From JAHDCJ01 sp039028895 (GTDB lineage: Bacteria > Bacteroidota > Bacteroidia > Chitinophagales > Saprospiraceae), in the NCBI GenBank assembly GCA_039028895.1, contig JBCCHF010000023.1, positions 1 to 64,000 on the forward strand: a stretch of DNA of 64,000 nt. The letters run 5' to 3'. Below are positions 28,269 through 37,214 of this stretch, piece after piece. Position numbers and translations under genes: made by a program. Each line of letters opens with the position of its first letter. Positions within the stretch are counted from its first letter, which is position 1. Below the pieces are notes generated by a model. That model was given only the letters and a program-made list of their open reading frames with translations, ran no database searches and was not told the origin of the DNA.

Positions 28269-31043
28269 ATGAAACACTTATTCTCTCTACTTTTTATCTT
28301 AAGTATCAGCTATTTAGCTCATGCGCAAATATCCACACCAGGCACTCCGCCGAGCGAATTATATACCTTATCCACTGATGTAGATAAACATTACATGCCT
28401 TCCTTTGATCTCAACAGATTGATCGAAGAGGATATAGCCGAATCGAGAAAAGGAGGCGTACCTCCAAGGTTTGGTCATAAAATGGAAGTCAAAATTTCTC
28501 CAAAGGAATACGGAACCTGGGAGGAATTACCTGACGGAGGTCGTGTTTGGCGATTAACAGTAACCTCATATGGTGCGAGAAGCTTGAATTTCCTATTTAG
28601 CAAGTTTGAAATGCCAAGAGGTGGCGAATTCTACCTTTATAACGAGGATAAGTCGTACCAAATCGGTGCTTTTACCATGTTAAACAATAAGGAAGATGGC
28701 GTTTTCGCCACTGCTCCTGTTAAAGGTGAATCCGTTACCATAGAATATTACGAGCCTGCCTATTCCAGGAAACAAGGTAAAATCGTGATTTCACATGTCG
28801 TTCACGCTTATAAAAACCTATTTGCTACTGCACACGAGAATCTTGAGAAAGGCTTTGGCGATTCCGGTTCCTGTAATAACGATGTAGCTTGTTCCAATAC
28901 CGCTACCACGTGTATCGATCCTTCTATCTGGGGTGATCAGATTCGCTCAGTGGCTATGATCGTAGTTAATGGTTTCAGGGCATGTACCGGAGCCATGATC
29001 AACAACGCTGAATATGATGGTACGCCTTATTTCCTTAGTGCTAATCACTGTGGAACCAATATCAATAATACCTGGGTATTCGTATTCAATTATGACAGCC
29101 CAAGTTGCAGCGGACCTGATGGTAGCTTAAGTGATAGTGTAACCGGTGGTGCATTAAGAGCCAATTATGGCCCTTCAGATGTTGCACTGTTTGAGTTGAG
29201 TATGCCTCCACCGGCTAGTTATATTGCATATTATGCTGGCTGGAATAAATCATCTACTCCTCCGCCAAACAGTGTAGGTATTCATCATCCATCTGGTGAT
29301 GTAAAAAAGATTTCCTTTAACTGTGATGCGTTATACCGCGGTGACTGGCCTGGTCCAGCCAATGTTCCTAACGGAGACCACTGGATCGTTGGTCAGTGGG
29401 AAGATGGTACAACTGAAGGTGGTTCTTCAGGATCTCCTCTTTTTGATGAAAATCAGCTGATTGTAGGACAGCTTCACGGAGGTTCGGCTTCTTGTGGAAG
29501 TATTACGTATGATTCTTACGGAGGTGTATTCGCTTCCTGGAATGGTGGTGGTTCTCCAAGTTCAAGACTAAGTGATTGGCTTGATCCTAATGGTATTTGT
29601 GTTAATGATACGGTTCAAGGTGCCTACTTTATTGATCCTCCCTTAACGATTAACATGGAAGCTGTTGAAATTTCTGGCGCTAGTGGTGATTTCTGTGATC
29701 AAAACATCGTCCCTTCTGTAACAGTTAGAAATATCGGTGCAACTGATATCACTTCTTTTACACTTGAATATCAATACGATGGAGGAACAGTAATGACTGA
29801 AAACTGGAGCGGATCTGCACTGGGTTTCTTCCAAAGTGTTACTATTGATCTTCCAGTTACTATGCTCGCTACAGGCAATCATACTTTCGACGTTACTGTC
29901 ACAAATCCAAATGGGATGTTGGATAATGATACATCCAATGACAGTGCAACTTCCAACTTTGGAATTGTTGATGGTAATACCCTGACAATTGAGCTTTTAA
30001 CGGATAACTTCCCGGAAGAAACAAGTTACGAGATCCAGGAGCTTGATGGAACAGTACTTCATTCAGTCACATCTTTTGCTGATGCTGCAACATTGTACCT
30101 CGATGACTTCTGTCTTGCTGACGGTTGTTACAACTTTGTAATTTTCGACGCTTATGAAGATGGCATTTGCTGTGGACAATGGGGAGATGGTAGTTACACC
30201 TTAATTGATGAGAATGGATCTGAACTCATTACAGGAGGAGAATTTACAGGCCCTCTTGAATCTGTTCAATTTTGCCTGCCGTTTGCTGATTTGACAGCGG
30301 GATTTACCGTTGAAGACATTTACTGTATTGGTGAAACGGTTACTCCGATTGACGCCAGTGCCAATGCTACAGAATGGACATGGACCGCAACAGGAGCAGA
30401 TGTTGCTTCTCATTCAGGCCAAACACCAAGCTGGTCCTATAGTTCTGCTGGCACCTACACCATTGACCTGATGACAGGTGATGGTATGGGTGGTTCTGCT
30501 GACGCTTCTACCACAATTACCGTAGTCGCTAATCCTAATCCCCCTGCTCAGATGGCCGGTCCAACCACCAGTACTCAAGGAGCACTAGAAACTTATGCTG
30601 TTCCTCCTTCTCCAGGTTCAACCTATAACTGGACTGTTACTGGCGGAACGCAGACTTCTGGTGGAAACACCAACATCGCTGGTGTCGTTTTCGATAACGA
30701 TGCTTCAGAAGCCGAAGTTTGCATTGTTCTTGTAAATGCTGATGGGTGTGAATCTGCACCACTCTGTACTACTGTTGCACTCGAAACAACCAGTATCGAG
30801 AATGTTATCGAAGTTACCGGATTGAACATTTATCCAAACCCAACCAGTAGTGTAATTTATGTTGAGAGTCGCCACAGAGCTGACAGAATAGAGGTATACA
30901 ACGTCATCGGACAAAGCTTGATTTCAATTGATGAGCCTCAATTAAACAACTTTATTGAACTACCAAAGGCTGAAGGCATTTACTTCGTAAGAGTTACTTT
31001 CGAAGGTGTTTCAGTAGCCAAGAAAATACTTGTAAGGAGATAA
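28269..31043 (+). CDS. secreted lysyl-endopeptidase-like serine protease with T9SS sorting domain
   Basis: A 924-residue extracellular protease. A signal peptide (1-20) and propeptide region precede a trypsin-fold domain like Achromobacter protease I. His260 in SANHCG, Asp304 in PSDVALFEL and Ser387 in GGSSGSPL are the expected triad. A CARDB-like domain (about 455-565), a short beta domain with Cys pairs (to about 670) and a PKD domain (near 680-755) follow. The last 80 residues (IYPNPTSS, IEVYNVIGQ, GIYFVRVTF, KKILVRR) are a type A T9SS sorting signal, so it should be exported across the outer membrane and attached or released. Lys specificity is inference from family. A strong terminator follows. 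Confidence 0.92.
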   Translation: MKHLFSLLFILSISYLAHAQISTPGTPPSELYTLSTDVDKHYMPSFDLNRLIEEDIAESRKGGVPPRFGHKMEVKISPKEYGTWEELPDGGRVWRLTVTSYGARSLNFLFSKFEMPRGGEFYLYNEDKSYQIGAFTMLNNKEDGVFATAPVKGESVTIEYYEPAYSRKQGKIVISHVVHAYKNLFATAHENLEKGFGDSGSCNNDVACSNTATTCIDPSIWGDQIRSVAMIVVNGFRACTGAMINNAEYDGTPYFLSANHCGTNINNTWVFVFNYDSPSCSGPDGSLSDSVTGGALRANYGPSDVALFELSMPPPASYIAYYAGWNKSSTPPPNSVGIHHPSGDVKKISFNCDALYRGDWPGPANVPNGDHWIVGQWEDGTTEGGSSGSPLFDENQLIVGQLHGGSASCGSITYDSYGGVFASWNGGGSPSSRLSDWLDPNGICVNDTVQGAYFIDPPLTINMEAVEISGASGDFCDQNIVPSVTVRNIGATDITSFTLEYQYDGGTVMTENWSGSALGFFQSVTIDLPVTMLATGNHTFDVTVTNPNGMLDNDTSNDSATSNFGIVDGNTLTIELLTDNFPEETSYEIQELDGTVLHSVTSFADAATLYLDDFCLADGCYNFVIFDAYEDGICCGQWGDGSYTLIDENGSELITGGEFTGPLESVQFCLPFADLTAGFTVEDIYCIGETVTPIDASANATEWTWTATGADVASHSGQTPSWSYSSAGTYTIDLMTGDGMGGSADASTTITVVANPNPPAQMAGPTTSTQGALETYAVPPSPGSTYNWTVTGGTQTSGGNTNIAGVVFDNDASEAEVCIVLVNADGCESAPLCTTVALETTSIENVIEVTGLNIYPNPTSSVIYVESRHRADRIEVYNVIGQSLISIDEPQLNNFIELPKAEGIYFVRVTFEGVSVAKKILVRR

Positions 31044-31372
31044 AATTATCTTCTTCCAGTTTAAAAATGCTGAATTGATAGGTTGGAGCTTAGCTTTGAC
31101 TTATTAATTCAGCATTTTTTATTTGTTCTTTTTCATCATGGAAAAAGAACCAAAGAATCTAGACTGTTTTGAAATACCTAAAAAAACATTGCATTACGCG
31201 ATAAGTTTTAAACTCCTCCCTTTGGTCGTCAAACAGTAAAACTTATTTTTCGCTTCATTTCATGATTTTCTTGACGGTATTTCAAAAAGGTCGAATTTGC
31301 CAAATGACTTTTAGCGGCGGGAGGCCGTCAAAATACTGTTTGAACGGAGTGAGTTTATTTTGATAAGCTTTT
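31044..31372. repeat. 329-base intergenic region with nested inverted repeats
   Basis: After the terminator at 31063-31120 there are several inverted pairs: GTTCTTTTTC (31125-31134) with GAAAAAGAAC (31141-31150); TTTTGAAATACC (31167-31178) with GGTATTTCAAAA (31276-31287); ATAAGTTTTA (31201-31210) with TAAAACTTAT (31237-31246); TCAAACAGTA (31229-31238) with TACTGTTTGA (31334-31343); AAACTC (31210-31215) with GAGTTT (31351-31356); and TTGACGG (31271-31277) with CCGTCAA (31325-31331). Some pairs overlap or cross, so alternative folds are possible. A 33-codon frame from the ATG at 31138 to a TAA is present but lacks support as a gene. It could be a MITE-like dispersed repeat or a structured RNA. 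Confidence 0.65.
31063..31120 (+). terminator. intrinsic terminator of the T9SS protease gene
   Basis: AAAAATGCTGAATT (31063-31076) pairs perfectly with AATTCAGCATTTTT (31106-31119) over 14 bases around a 29-base loop, 19 bases after the stop. The T run continues past the arm. Confidence 0.85.
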
Positions 31373-31918
31373 TTACCTGACCAACAAAATTTCAAGGGTA
31401 TCCCCTTCTATAATCCGGTCGGGAATGGGGATATTGTTTTCCATTGCTATAGCAGTTAGCAGATCAGGGTCATTATAAAACAGGTTGGAAATTTTGGTAA
31501 GATTATCCCCCTTCTGAATTTCATAAATAATTTTTTCAGGCGTGCGATTTCCGAGTTGGTCTTGCAAGTCTTCAATGGTCGCTTCTAATTTTGCTTGTTG
31601 TTCTTCAAGCTGTTGAATTTTCGGACCGCTTTCAACTGTTTCGATGATTGGAGCTGGTGTTTTTCGAAACATCAAGACTGCAAAAAGCATCAACCCCATT
31701 AGGATCAAATAAGCTCTTGTTCTGCTATTTTTTTGTTCTGCTCTCTCTTTTTTCTGAGCCAGTTCCACAATTTTGCCCCGTAAAAGGCTGTACTCTTTAA
31801 GGTGGATCTTCTCAGCACTATCCTCCAACTCATAGTCTGAGGTAATCTGTGTTTCACACCTCGGGCATATCTTGGTTGTAATTAATAAACCATCTTTCTT
31901 GCAGGTTGGACATCTCAT
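31373..31918 (-). CDS. zinc-ribbon, membrane-anchored LysM protein
   Basis: A 181-residue protein with an unusual layout. A CxxC...CxxC zinc ribbon (CPTCKK and CPRCET) is at residues 3-22, a membrane helix (YLILMGLMLFAVLMF) near 70-84, a coiled coil (QQLEEQQAKLEATIEDL) near 98-120, and a C-terminal LysM domain (QKGDNLTKISNLFYNDPDLL) from about 131. By topology the ribbon faces the cytosol and LysM faces the periplasm, where it could touch peptidoglycan. It follows the PorE-like gene on the same strand with an 81-base gap and may share its transcript. The role is unknown. Confidence 0.8.
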   Translation of the reverse strand: MRCPTCKKDGLLITTKICPRCETQITSDYELEDSAEKIHLKEYSLLRGKIVELAQKKERAEQKNSRTRAYLILMGLMLFAVLMFRKTPAPIIETVESGPKIQQLEEQQAKLEATIEDLQDQLGNRTPEKIIYEIQKGDNLTKISNLFYNDPDLLTAIAMENNIPIPDRIIEGDTLEILLVR

Positions 31919-31999
31919 ACAGGTAAAGGATTGTGCCTTATCAACTAAAATTAAGACAAAATCACTTTAAATCACAATTGCAGGATTCCACCATGCCCA

Positions 32000-33964
32000 T
32001 CAATCGATGACAATAAATTCTGTTCGGCGATTATTAGCCCTTCCTTCTGGCGTATCGTTGGTGTCTACCGGAATGGTTTCACCAAATCCTTTGAATTGTA
32101 ATCTTTCCTGTGCGATCCCAGCTTGTACAAGAAAGTTCGTAACTGCTTTTGCCCTGTTTTCGGAAAGAGAGAGATTGTCTTCTTCTGAACCAACATTATC
32201 CGTATGGCCATTAATCTGAATATTCATTTCAGGGTAATCGTCAAGTAATTCTTTGAGACGGGTAAGCTCAAAAACTGATTCAGGCTTTAAATCCGCAGAT
32301 CCTGATTCGAAGAATACATTTTTCAAAACAACAGGAGTGGCCTCTTCCTTAGAAGTCAGTTCTTCTGCTTCAGGTATTTTGACCAGGCCAATCTCAAGTT
32401 CGTATGGATTATCGAGTGAGTTGACACCCTTTAGGGCAAAATTTTCGGAATGGAACAGATAGCCTTTCTTTTCCACTTCAAGTGCATAATCAGTGCCCAT
32501 TGGCAAGCAGACCAGGAAAATGCCATTTTCATCAGTCTCAGCGAGGGTTACTTGTTGACCATCAGCTAAGCTTTTAAGATTTACGGATGCAATCAATGGC
32601 GTTTTTGAATCCATATCAAAAACCATTGCTCGTGCAAAGGTAACGGGTTCAGGCCTAGCGTTTTCAGGTAAATCAAATTCATAAAGGTCTAACGATCCGT
32701 AACCGCCTTTACGATCAGAGGCGAAGTAAGCTTTTTTACCGTCAAGCGCAATGAAAATGGCAGGCTCCTCCCCTTTCGTATTGATCGGATAACCAATATT
32801 CACTGCTTTTCCCCAATGACCATCCGGCTGTTTCTTTGACAGGTAAATATCTGATTTCCCCATTCCGGGATGACCATCTGAAACGAAATAAAGCGTTTGT
32901 CCATCAGGGTGAATAAAAGGAGCATCTTCGGCAAGAGGAGTGTTAACTTCAGTTCCAAGTTTTTCAGGCTTTGACCAGTTATTGCCTTCTTGCCTAACAC
33001 TTACCCAAATATCCTTATCAGAAGCTCTGTTGTCTGACCCCCTGACAAAAAACAGGGTTTGCCCATCCGCTGAAAGAGAAGGTTGTGACTCCCAGAGTGG
33101 GCTATTTATAGGAGCGCCAATATTTTGTGGCATGGTCCATTTTTCTTGAACCAGCTCAGAATAATAAATATCACATTTCCCAAAATCTCCAGGTCTGTTA
33201 CATACTGTGTAGGCAAAGTATTTACCATCTGCTGAAATCGTCTGGGCCCCTTCGTTCAAAGGGGTATTGATAGGTGGTCCAATATTTCTGGCTTCCTCCC
33301 AAATACCATCACTCTTTTTTGAAACAAAGAAATCTTCATTTCGCTTTGTGTTTCTTGTGAAAATAAAGGATGAACCATCAACCGACATCGATGGCCAGTA
33401 CTCTGGGTACAAACTGTTGATATGTGGTCCCATATTCTTTGGGGCAAAGGCAACTGGGTTCTTGGTGGCTATGGCAGCGAACTCAGCATTTGATAATAAT
33501 CGGGTTGCTCGTTTTTGTAAGCTTTCGGATTTTTGTGGATAGGTCAAAAATTTTGTTAACTGCATCACAGCTTCCTCAAATCGATCGGCTTCCCAGAGAA
33601 AGACACCATATGAATAAAAAACCTTTGGCCTATGGTCAGGAGCAAGTTCTATGATTTTCCTGAATCCAGCTTCTGCCGCGTCGAGATTATTGTCAGTTAT
33701 ATCAATATCCGTCAAAAGGTATAAGGCTTCAATAAAAGTCGGGGCAATTTTCAGCGCTTTTTCAACCGCTTTCCTTGAATTTTGCAAATCACCCTTAAAT
33801 GCATATTCTCTGCTTTCCTTATAAGCCTTTTGTGCTTTTTCCGGTGCTGTTTTTGTTGTGTAATAATTTTGGCTGAATAACGGTTGCATTCCCGAAAGGG
33901 CAAAAACAACAATTATCATCAAAAATATCGGGTTCAATGCCTTGTTATTCAAATTTAAAATCAT
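32000..33964 (-). CDS. PorE-like TPR / beta-propeller / OmpA-family protein
   Basis: A 654-residue periplasmic or outer-membrane-associated protein. After a signal peptide (ending PLFSQ, residue 32) come TPR helices (to about 150), five or so PD40 propeller blades marked by motifs such as SADGKYFAYT, SADGQTLFF, HPDGQTLYFVSD and ALDGKKAYFASD (about 185-430), a carboxypeptidase-regulatory-like domain (about 435-535), and an OmpA peptidoglycan-binding domain (INGHTDNVGS, NRRTEF). This is the same domain order as PorE, which holds the T9SS to peptidoglycan. Paralogues with this layout exist, so the T9SS role is inference, supported by the T9SS client gene nearby. Confidence 0.85.
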   Translation of the reverse strand: MILNLNNKALNPIFLMIIVVFALSGMQPLFSQNYYTTKTAPEKAQKAYKESREYAFKGDLQNSRKAVEKALKIAPTFIEALYLLTDIDITDNNLDAAEAGFRKIIELAPDHRPKVFYSYGVFLWEADRFEEAVMQLTKFLTYPQKSESLQKRATRLLSNAEFAAIATKNPVAFAPKNMGPHINSLYPEYWPSMSVDGSSFIFTRNTKRNEDFFVSKKSDGIWEEARNIGPPINTPLNEGAQTISADGKYFAYTVCNRPGDFGKCDIYYSELVQEKWTMPQNIGAPINSPLWESQPSLSADGQTLFFVRGSDNRASDKDIWVSVRQEGNNWSKPEKLGTEVNTPLAEDAPFIHPDGQTLYFVSDGHPGMGKSDIYLSKKQPDGHWGKAVNIGYPINTKGEEPAIFIALDGKKAYFASDRKGGYGSLDLYEFDLPENARPEPVTFARAMVFDMDSKTPLIASVNLKSLADGQQVTLAETDENGIFLVCLPMGTDYALEVEKKGYLFHSENFALKGVNSLDNPYELEIGLVKIPEAEELTSKEEATPVVLKNVFFESGSADLKPESVFELTRLKELLDDYPEMNIQINGHTDNVGSEEDNLSLSENRAKAVTNFLVQAGIAQERLQFKGFGETIPVDTNDTPEGRANNRRTEFIVID

Positions 33965-34073
33965 AACTATTCTGGCGTAGCGAAATTTTATTCAAAAATA
34001 CGTTTTGAGGTCATTTATACTGTATAAATCCAAAAGTGTTCCAAAAAAACCTGAGCTTAAGTATCTTCACAAC

Positions 34074-35360
34074 ATGATCAGAACAAACAATAGAATTGCC
34101 TCATTTATAACGGCGTATATTATTTTTTTCTTATTCACTGCTTTAAGTTCTTTTGCACAAGGCTCTTATTATGACTGGAAAGTCAAAGGAGATAAGGCTT
34201 ACGACAAGGCTGCATATATTGACGCCATCTCTTATTACCTTAAAGCTTTCGACATCAGTGAAGCCGATCCAGGTGACGCATACAATCTTGCCTGTTGCTA
34301 CGCTCTGGTAAAACAGGAGCAAAATGCATTTCAATACCTTGAGTTAGCAATAAATAATGGATGGACCAACGATGCTTGGATGAAAAAGGATTCTGATTTA
34401 AATTATTTACACGGTTTCCCGGAATGGGAAGCAGTAGTTAGTCAAACAGCCGATAAAAGAAAACAACTAGAAAGTGCCTTAAATGCTGAACTGCGAGATG
34501 AGTTACTGGCTATGCAAGAAATTGACCAGGAGGCAAGGAGAACTGTCATCAAACTACTGGAATCATACGATCGGTCTGATTTAAAGGTCAAGGAACAAAT
34601 TGATAAGATCCGATCCATTGATCACCAACAAACAGCCCGGTTAAAAGCCATCGTTGAAAGTTATGGCTGGCCTGGCAAAACGCTGGTTGGCCAGGAAGGT
34701 GCCAATGCTGCTTGGCTGATCGCTCAACATGCAGACAGACAACCCGAGTTTCAAGCTTATTGCCTTCAGAAAATGGACAAGTTGCTTGAAACTGGTGAAG
34801 TCAGTCGAAGAGATTATGCATATTTACACGACAGGGTCCAATGCGCCAAAGGAGAATTCCAGTTATATGCAACACAAGCCATTCGGGATCCAGAATCTGG
34901 CGAATTGATCTTTCAGCCTATAGAAGATGAATCAGAATTGGATTTCAGAAGAGCATCCATGAATTTGATCCAAACCGCAGCAGAATATGCAGAAGCAATG
35001 GGGTTTGAGTATCAACCGCTTTCTAGAGAAGAGGCTGAAGCCCTTCATAATTCCAGGATATCAAAATATGCCAATGAAATTAACAGTGCAAAAGCTGAAT
35101 TAGAAAAAGGTGGAAAAGCAAAAGCAGCCAATCATTTCAAATCCGCACTGATGCTAAATGGGTATATCAATACCGGGGATCTGGTGACCGCCGGATTGCT
35201 TAATGCAGAATTAGGCGGGGAATTTCTTGATGATGCATTCCTCTACTTTAGCAAAGCAGTTGCCAGGGGATTTGAAGACTTGAATACTATTGAAAAATCA
35301 GCTGGATTCAACAACCTGGCTAACGATGACCGATGGGAGACACTAAAATCAAGGTTTTGA
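34074..35360 (+). CDS. exported TPR plus DUF6624 protein
   Basis: A 428-residue protein. The ATG at 34074 gives a signal peptide (FITAYIIFFLFTALSSFAQ); the frame is open 23 codons upstream, but that extension would bury the signal peptide. TPR-like helices (DKAAYIDAISYYLKAFDI, NLACCYALVKQEQNAF) lead to a DUF6624 domain with LLAMQEIDQEARR, SYGWPGKTLVGQEGANAAWLIAQH, FQAYCLQKM and DYAYLHDRV. DUF6624 is of unknown function and the conserved His, Cys and Asp residues are present. It is divergent from the PorE-like gene. The lipoprotein phosphatase gene starts two bases after its stop, so the two are likely co-transcribed. Confidence 0.8.
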   Translation: MIRTNNRIASFITAYIIFFLFTALSSFAQGSYYDWKVKGDKAYDKAAYIDAISYYLKAFDISEADPGDAYNLACCYALVKQEQNAFQYLELAINNGWTNDAWMKKDSDLNYLHGFPEWEAVVSQTADKRKQLESALNAELRDELLAMQEIDQEARRTVIKLLESYDRSDLKVKEQIDKIRSIDHQQTARLKAIVESYGWPGKTLVGQEGANAAWLIAQHADRQPEFQAYCLQKMDKLLETGEVSRRDYAYLHDRVQCAKGEFQLYATQAIRDPESGELIFQPIEDESELDFRRASMNLIQTAAEYAEAMGFEYQPLSREEAEALHNSRISKYANEINSAKAELEKGGKAKAANHFKSALMLNGYINTGDLVTAGLLNAELGGEFLDDAFLYFSKAVARGFEDLNTIEKSAGFNNLANDDRWETLKSRF

Positions 35361-35361
35361 A

Positions 35362-35868
35362 ATGATAAAGCAAATTCTCTTCTTTCTTGTCTTAAGTATA
35401 TTTGTTTTTGGCGGATGTAATACCCAAAAAGAAGTCACTACTTTTTATCTGGTGAGGCATGCAGAAAAAATGAGCGATGGCACCAAAGATCCACCTCTAA
35501 ATGATGCAGGCGAGAAAAGATCGCTGCTACTTGCCGATTTATTTTCAGAAGTTGATTTTGATGCGATTTACACTTCCGACTTTAAGCGAACACGGTCTAC
35601 AGCTACCCCAATTTCAGACAAACAAGATAAGGTGATCACATTGTACGACCCTCATAACCTTGACAACTTCAAAAAGCATCTCTTTCAGAATCATAAAGGG
35701 CAACAAGTTCTAATTGTCGGACATTCGAACACTACGCCTAACCTGGTCAATAAGATCATTGGCAAAGAAAAACACGAACAACTCGACGAGTCAGAATACG
35801 ATAAGATTTTCATCGTTAAATCAACCCTCAATGGAAAAGGAAAATCCTCAGTCCTGGTAATGGAGTGA
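35362..35868 (+). CDS. histidine phosphatase superfamily lipoprotein (SixA/PhoE-like)
   Basis: A 168-residue exported lipoprotein with lipobox FGGC (Cys19). The histidine phosphatase core has LVRHAEK with the catalytic His, YTSDFKRTRSTA, and VGHSNTTPNLV with the second His. Members remove phosphate from small molecules or proteins; a periplasmic or surface site is implied by the lipobox. It is directly after the DUF6624 gene. Its last 21 bases overlap the end of the convergent DAHP synthase gene. Confidence 0.9.
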   Translation: MIKQILFFLVLSIFVFGGCNTQKEVTTFYLVRHAEKMSDGTKDPPLNDAGEKRSLLLADLFSEVDFDAIYTSDFKRTRSTATPISDKQDKVITLYDPHNLDNFKKHLFQNHKGQQVLIVGHSNTTPNLVNKIIGKEKHEQLDESEYDKIFIVKSTLNGKGKSSVLVME

Positions 35869-36648
35869 GAATGATGGAGATAAAGCATTGATCATTTCAC
35901 CTAACACCTCCGGAGTCACTTGTTGAGACGGATCACTGAGGGCAATTTCCGGTTGAATATGTGACTCAATCATCAAGCCTTTATAACCTAATTCCAATGC
36001 TTTTTTGCTAACCTCCATTAATAACGACCTCGACCCACAAATATGACTGGGGTCGCAAATGAGTTCTATTTCCGGAATTATTTCTTTTAACCTTAAGGGT
36101 ATTTCCCACATTGGAAGATTTCGATATGGACTTGAATCCGGCACATTAAATCCTCGATGAATAGCTACCAGTTGCTTTAATCCTGCCAAAGATAATCGCT
36201 CAATTGCACCAAGCCACAAGTTTACATCTGGATTTATCGGGTTTTTGACAAAAACGGGGATATTAGTTCCGGAAAGCACCTGAGCAATTTCCTGCATGGC
36301 GAAAGGACTTACTGTAGTGCGTGTGCCTATCCACAGCATGTCAATATCATGGTTCAATGCTGCTTCAATATGCCATGGAGTGGCTACTTCGATAATCACC
36401 GGCAACCTAGTGATCCTTCCAGCTTCTTTTAACCAGGGTAAGGCTTTCTCACCTATTCCTTCAAAGGAGTTGGGCCTTGTCCGAGGTTTCCAAATACCAG
36501 CACGTAGAATATGAGCTCCCTGGTTGGCTACACCTGTGCAGGAAAACAAAAGTTGATCATAAGATTCAGCGCTACAGGGGCCTGAAATGATGATTGGGCC
36601 ATCATTTGGAAATCCAAACTCCCAATCGCTCATCTTTTCAATCTTCAT
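35848..36648 (-). CDS. 3-deoxy-7-phosphoheptulonate (DAHP) synthase, monofunctional
   Basis: Enzyme of the AroF/KdsA-like DAHP synthase type that condenses phosphoenolpyruvate with erythrose 4-phosphate at the start of the shikimate pathway. ISGPCSAES, GIWKPRTRPNSFEGIG, FVKNPINPDVNLWLGAIERL, CDPSHICG and MIESHI are the family blocks with the expected metal and substrate residues. At 266 residues it contains only the synthase domain; many Bacteroidota versions carry a C-terminal chorismate mutase of about 90 residues, which is absent here. Kdo8P synthase has a related fold, but the KPRTRP block favours DAHP synthase. A minus-strand promoter lies at 36681-36711. Confidence 0.9.
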   Translation of the reverse strand: MKIEKMSDWEFGFPNDGPIIISGPCSAESYDQLLFSCTGVANQGAHILRAGIWKPRTRPNSFEGIGEKALPWLKEAGRITRLPVIIEVATPWHIEAALNHDIDMLWIGTRTTVSPFAMQEIAQVLSGTNIPVFVKNPINPDVNLWLGAIERLSLAGLKQLVAIHRGFNVPDSSPYRNLPMWEIPLRLKEIIPEIELICDPSHICGSRSLLMEVSKKALELGYKGLMIESHIQPEIALSDPSQQVTPEVLGEMINALSPSFSLHYQD

Positions 36649-36680
36649 AGGATTATTAAACTTTCAAAATTTTCTGAAAA

Positions 36681-36711
36681 TAAAGATAGTTAATAAAAAT
36701 TAAACCGTCAA
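36681..36711 (-). promoter_or_regulatory. probable promoter of the DAHP synthase gene
   Basis: On the minus strand TTG (36711-36709), a 20-base spacer and TATCTTTA (36688-36681), seven of eight bases of the TAnnTTTG consensus counting only fixed positions loosely. The leader to the ATG would be about 25 bases. Confidence 0.45.
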
Positions 36712-36788
36712 GATAGGCTTTTGTTGTGTAGACGCATGAATTCAGAGGGGTAACAAAATATTCGATTTGAAATGTTTATCTTTCTAAC

Positions 36789-37208
36789 ATGAGTAGAGAA
36801 AATTCCTTAAAGAATAAAATGGCTAACAGGGTAGCTGACTTTCTGGATGATCGATTTGATGAATACCGAGGTCAGATTTCTATAGATATATCTAAAGGAT
36901 TATCCAAACTTGCAGGAGTTATAGCAATCTGGACCATGATTATTTTATTCCTGGTTTTTTCAGGGTTAGCCATAGCCTTGGGCCTGGGGGCACTTACCGG
37001 GTCCTACATCGCAGGTTTTGCCATAGTAGCCGTTATCCATATTCTAATTATGTACCTGGTCATGAAAAATCTGGGGAAATGGATTGAAGAGCCTATTTTC
37101 AACATTTCAAAAAAAGCACTTCGCGGAAGCATAACGACTAGTGAGACTGATGAAAAACTGCTGGAAGAGGTAGTTAGGAAAATTGAAAAGGAACGCCAGA
37201 ATACTTAG
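36789..37208 (+). CDS. DUF1469 / holin-X-like small membrane protein
   Basis: A 139-residue protein with two membrane helices (GVIAIWTMIILFLVFSGLAIALGLGAL, about 47-72, and YIAGFAIVAVIHILIMYLVM, about 74-95) between charged ends. It resembles the Actinobacterial holin-X/DUF1469 group, which despite the name is common outside phages and is not evidence of a prophage. No lysis gene is near. TATCTTTC (36777-36784) lies only four bases before the ATG, so the transcript may be nearly leaderless. It ends six bases from the convergent vWA gene. Confidence 0.75.
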   Translation: MSRENSLKNKMANRVADFLDDRFDEYRGQISIDISKGLSKLAGVIAIWTMIILFLVFSGLAIALGLGALTGSYIAGFAIVAVIHILIMYLVMKNLGKWIEEPIFNISKKALRGSITTSETDEKLLEEVVRKIEKERQNT

Positions 37209-37214
37209 ACTGCA

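Noticed and set aside
31138..31239. 33-codon open frame MEKEPKN... in the structured intergenic region
   Set aside because: Its codons coincide with inverted-repeat arms and there is no ribosome-binding site or similarity I recognise.
36789..37208. Holin-like protein as evidence of a prophage
   Set aside because: DUF1469/holin-X proteins are common in ordinary chromosomes, and no phage gene is near.
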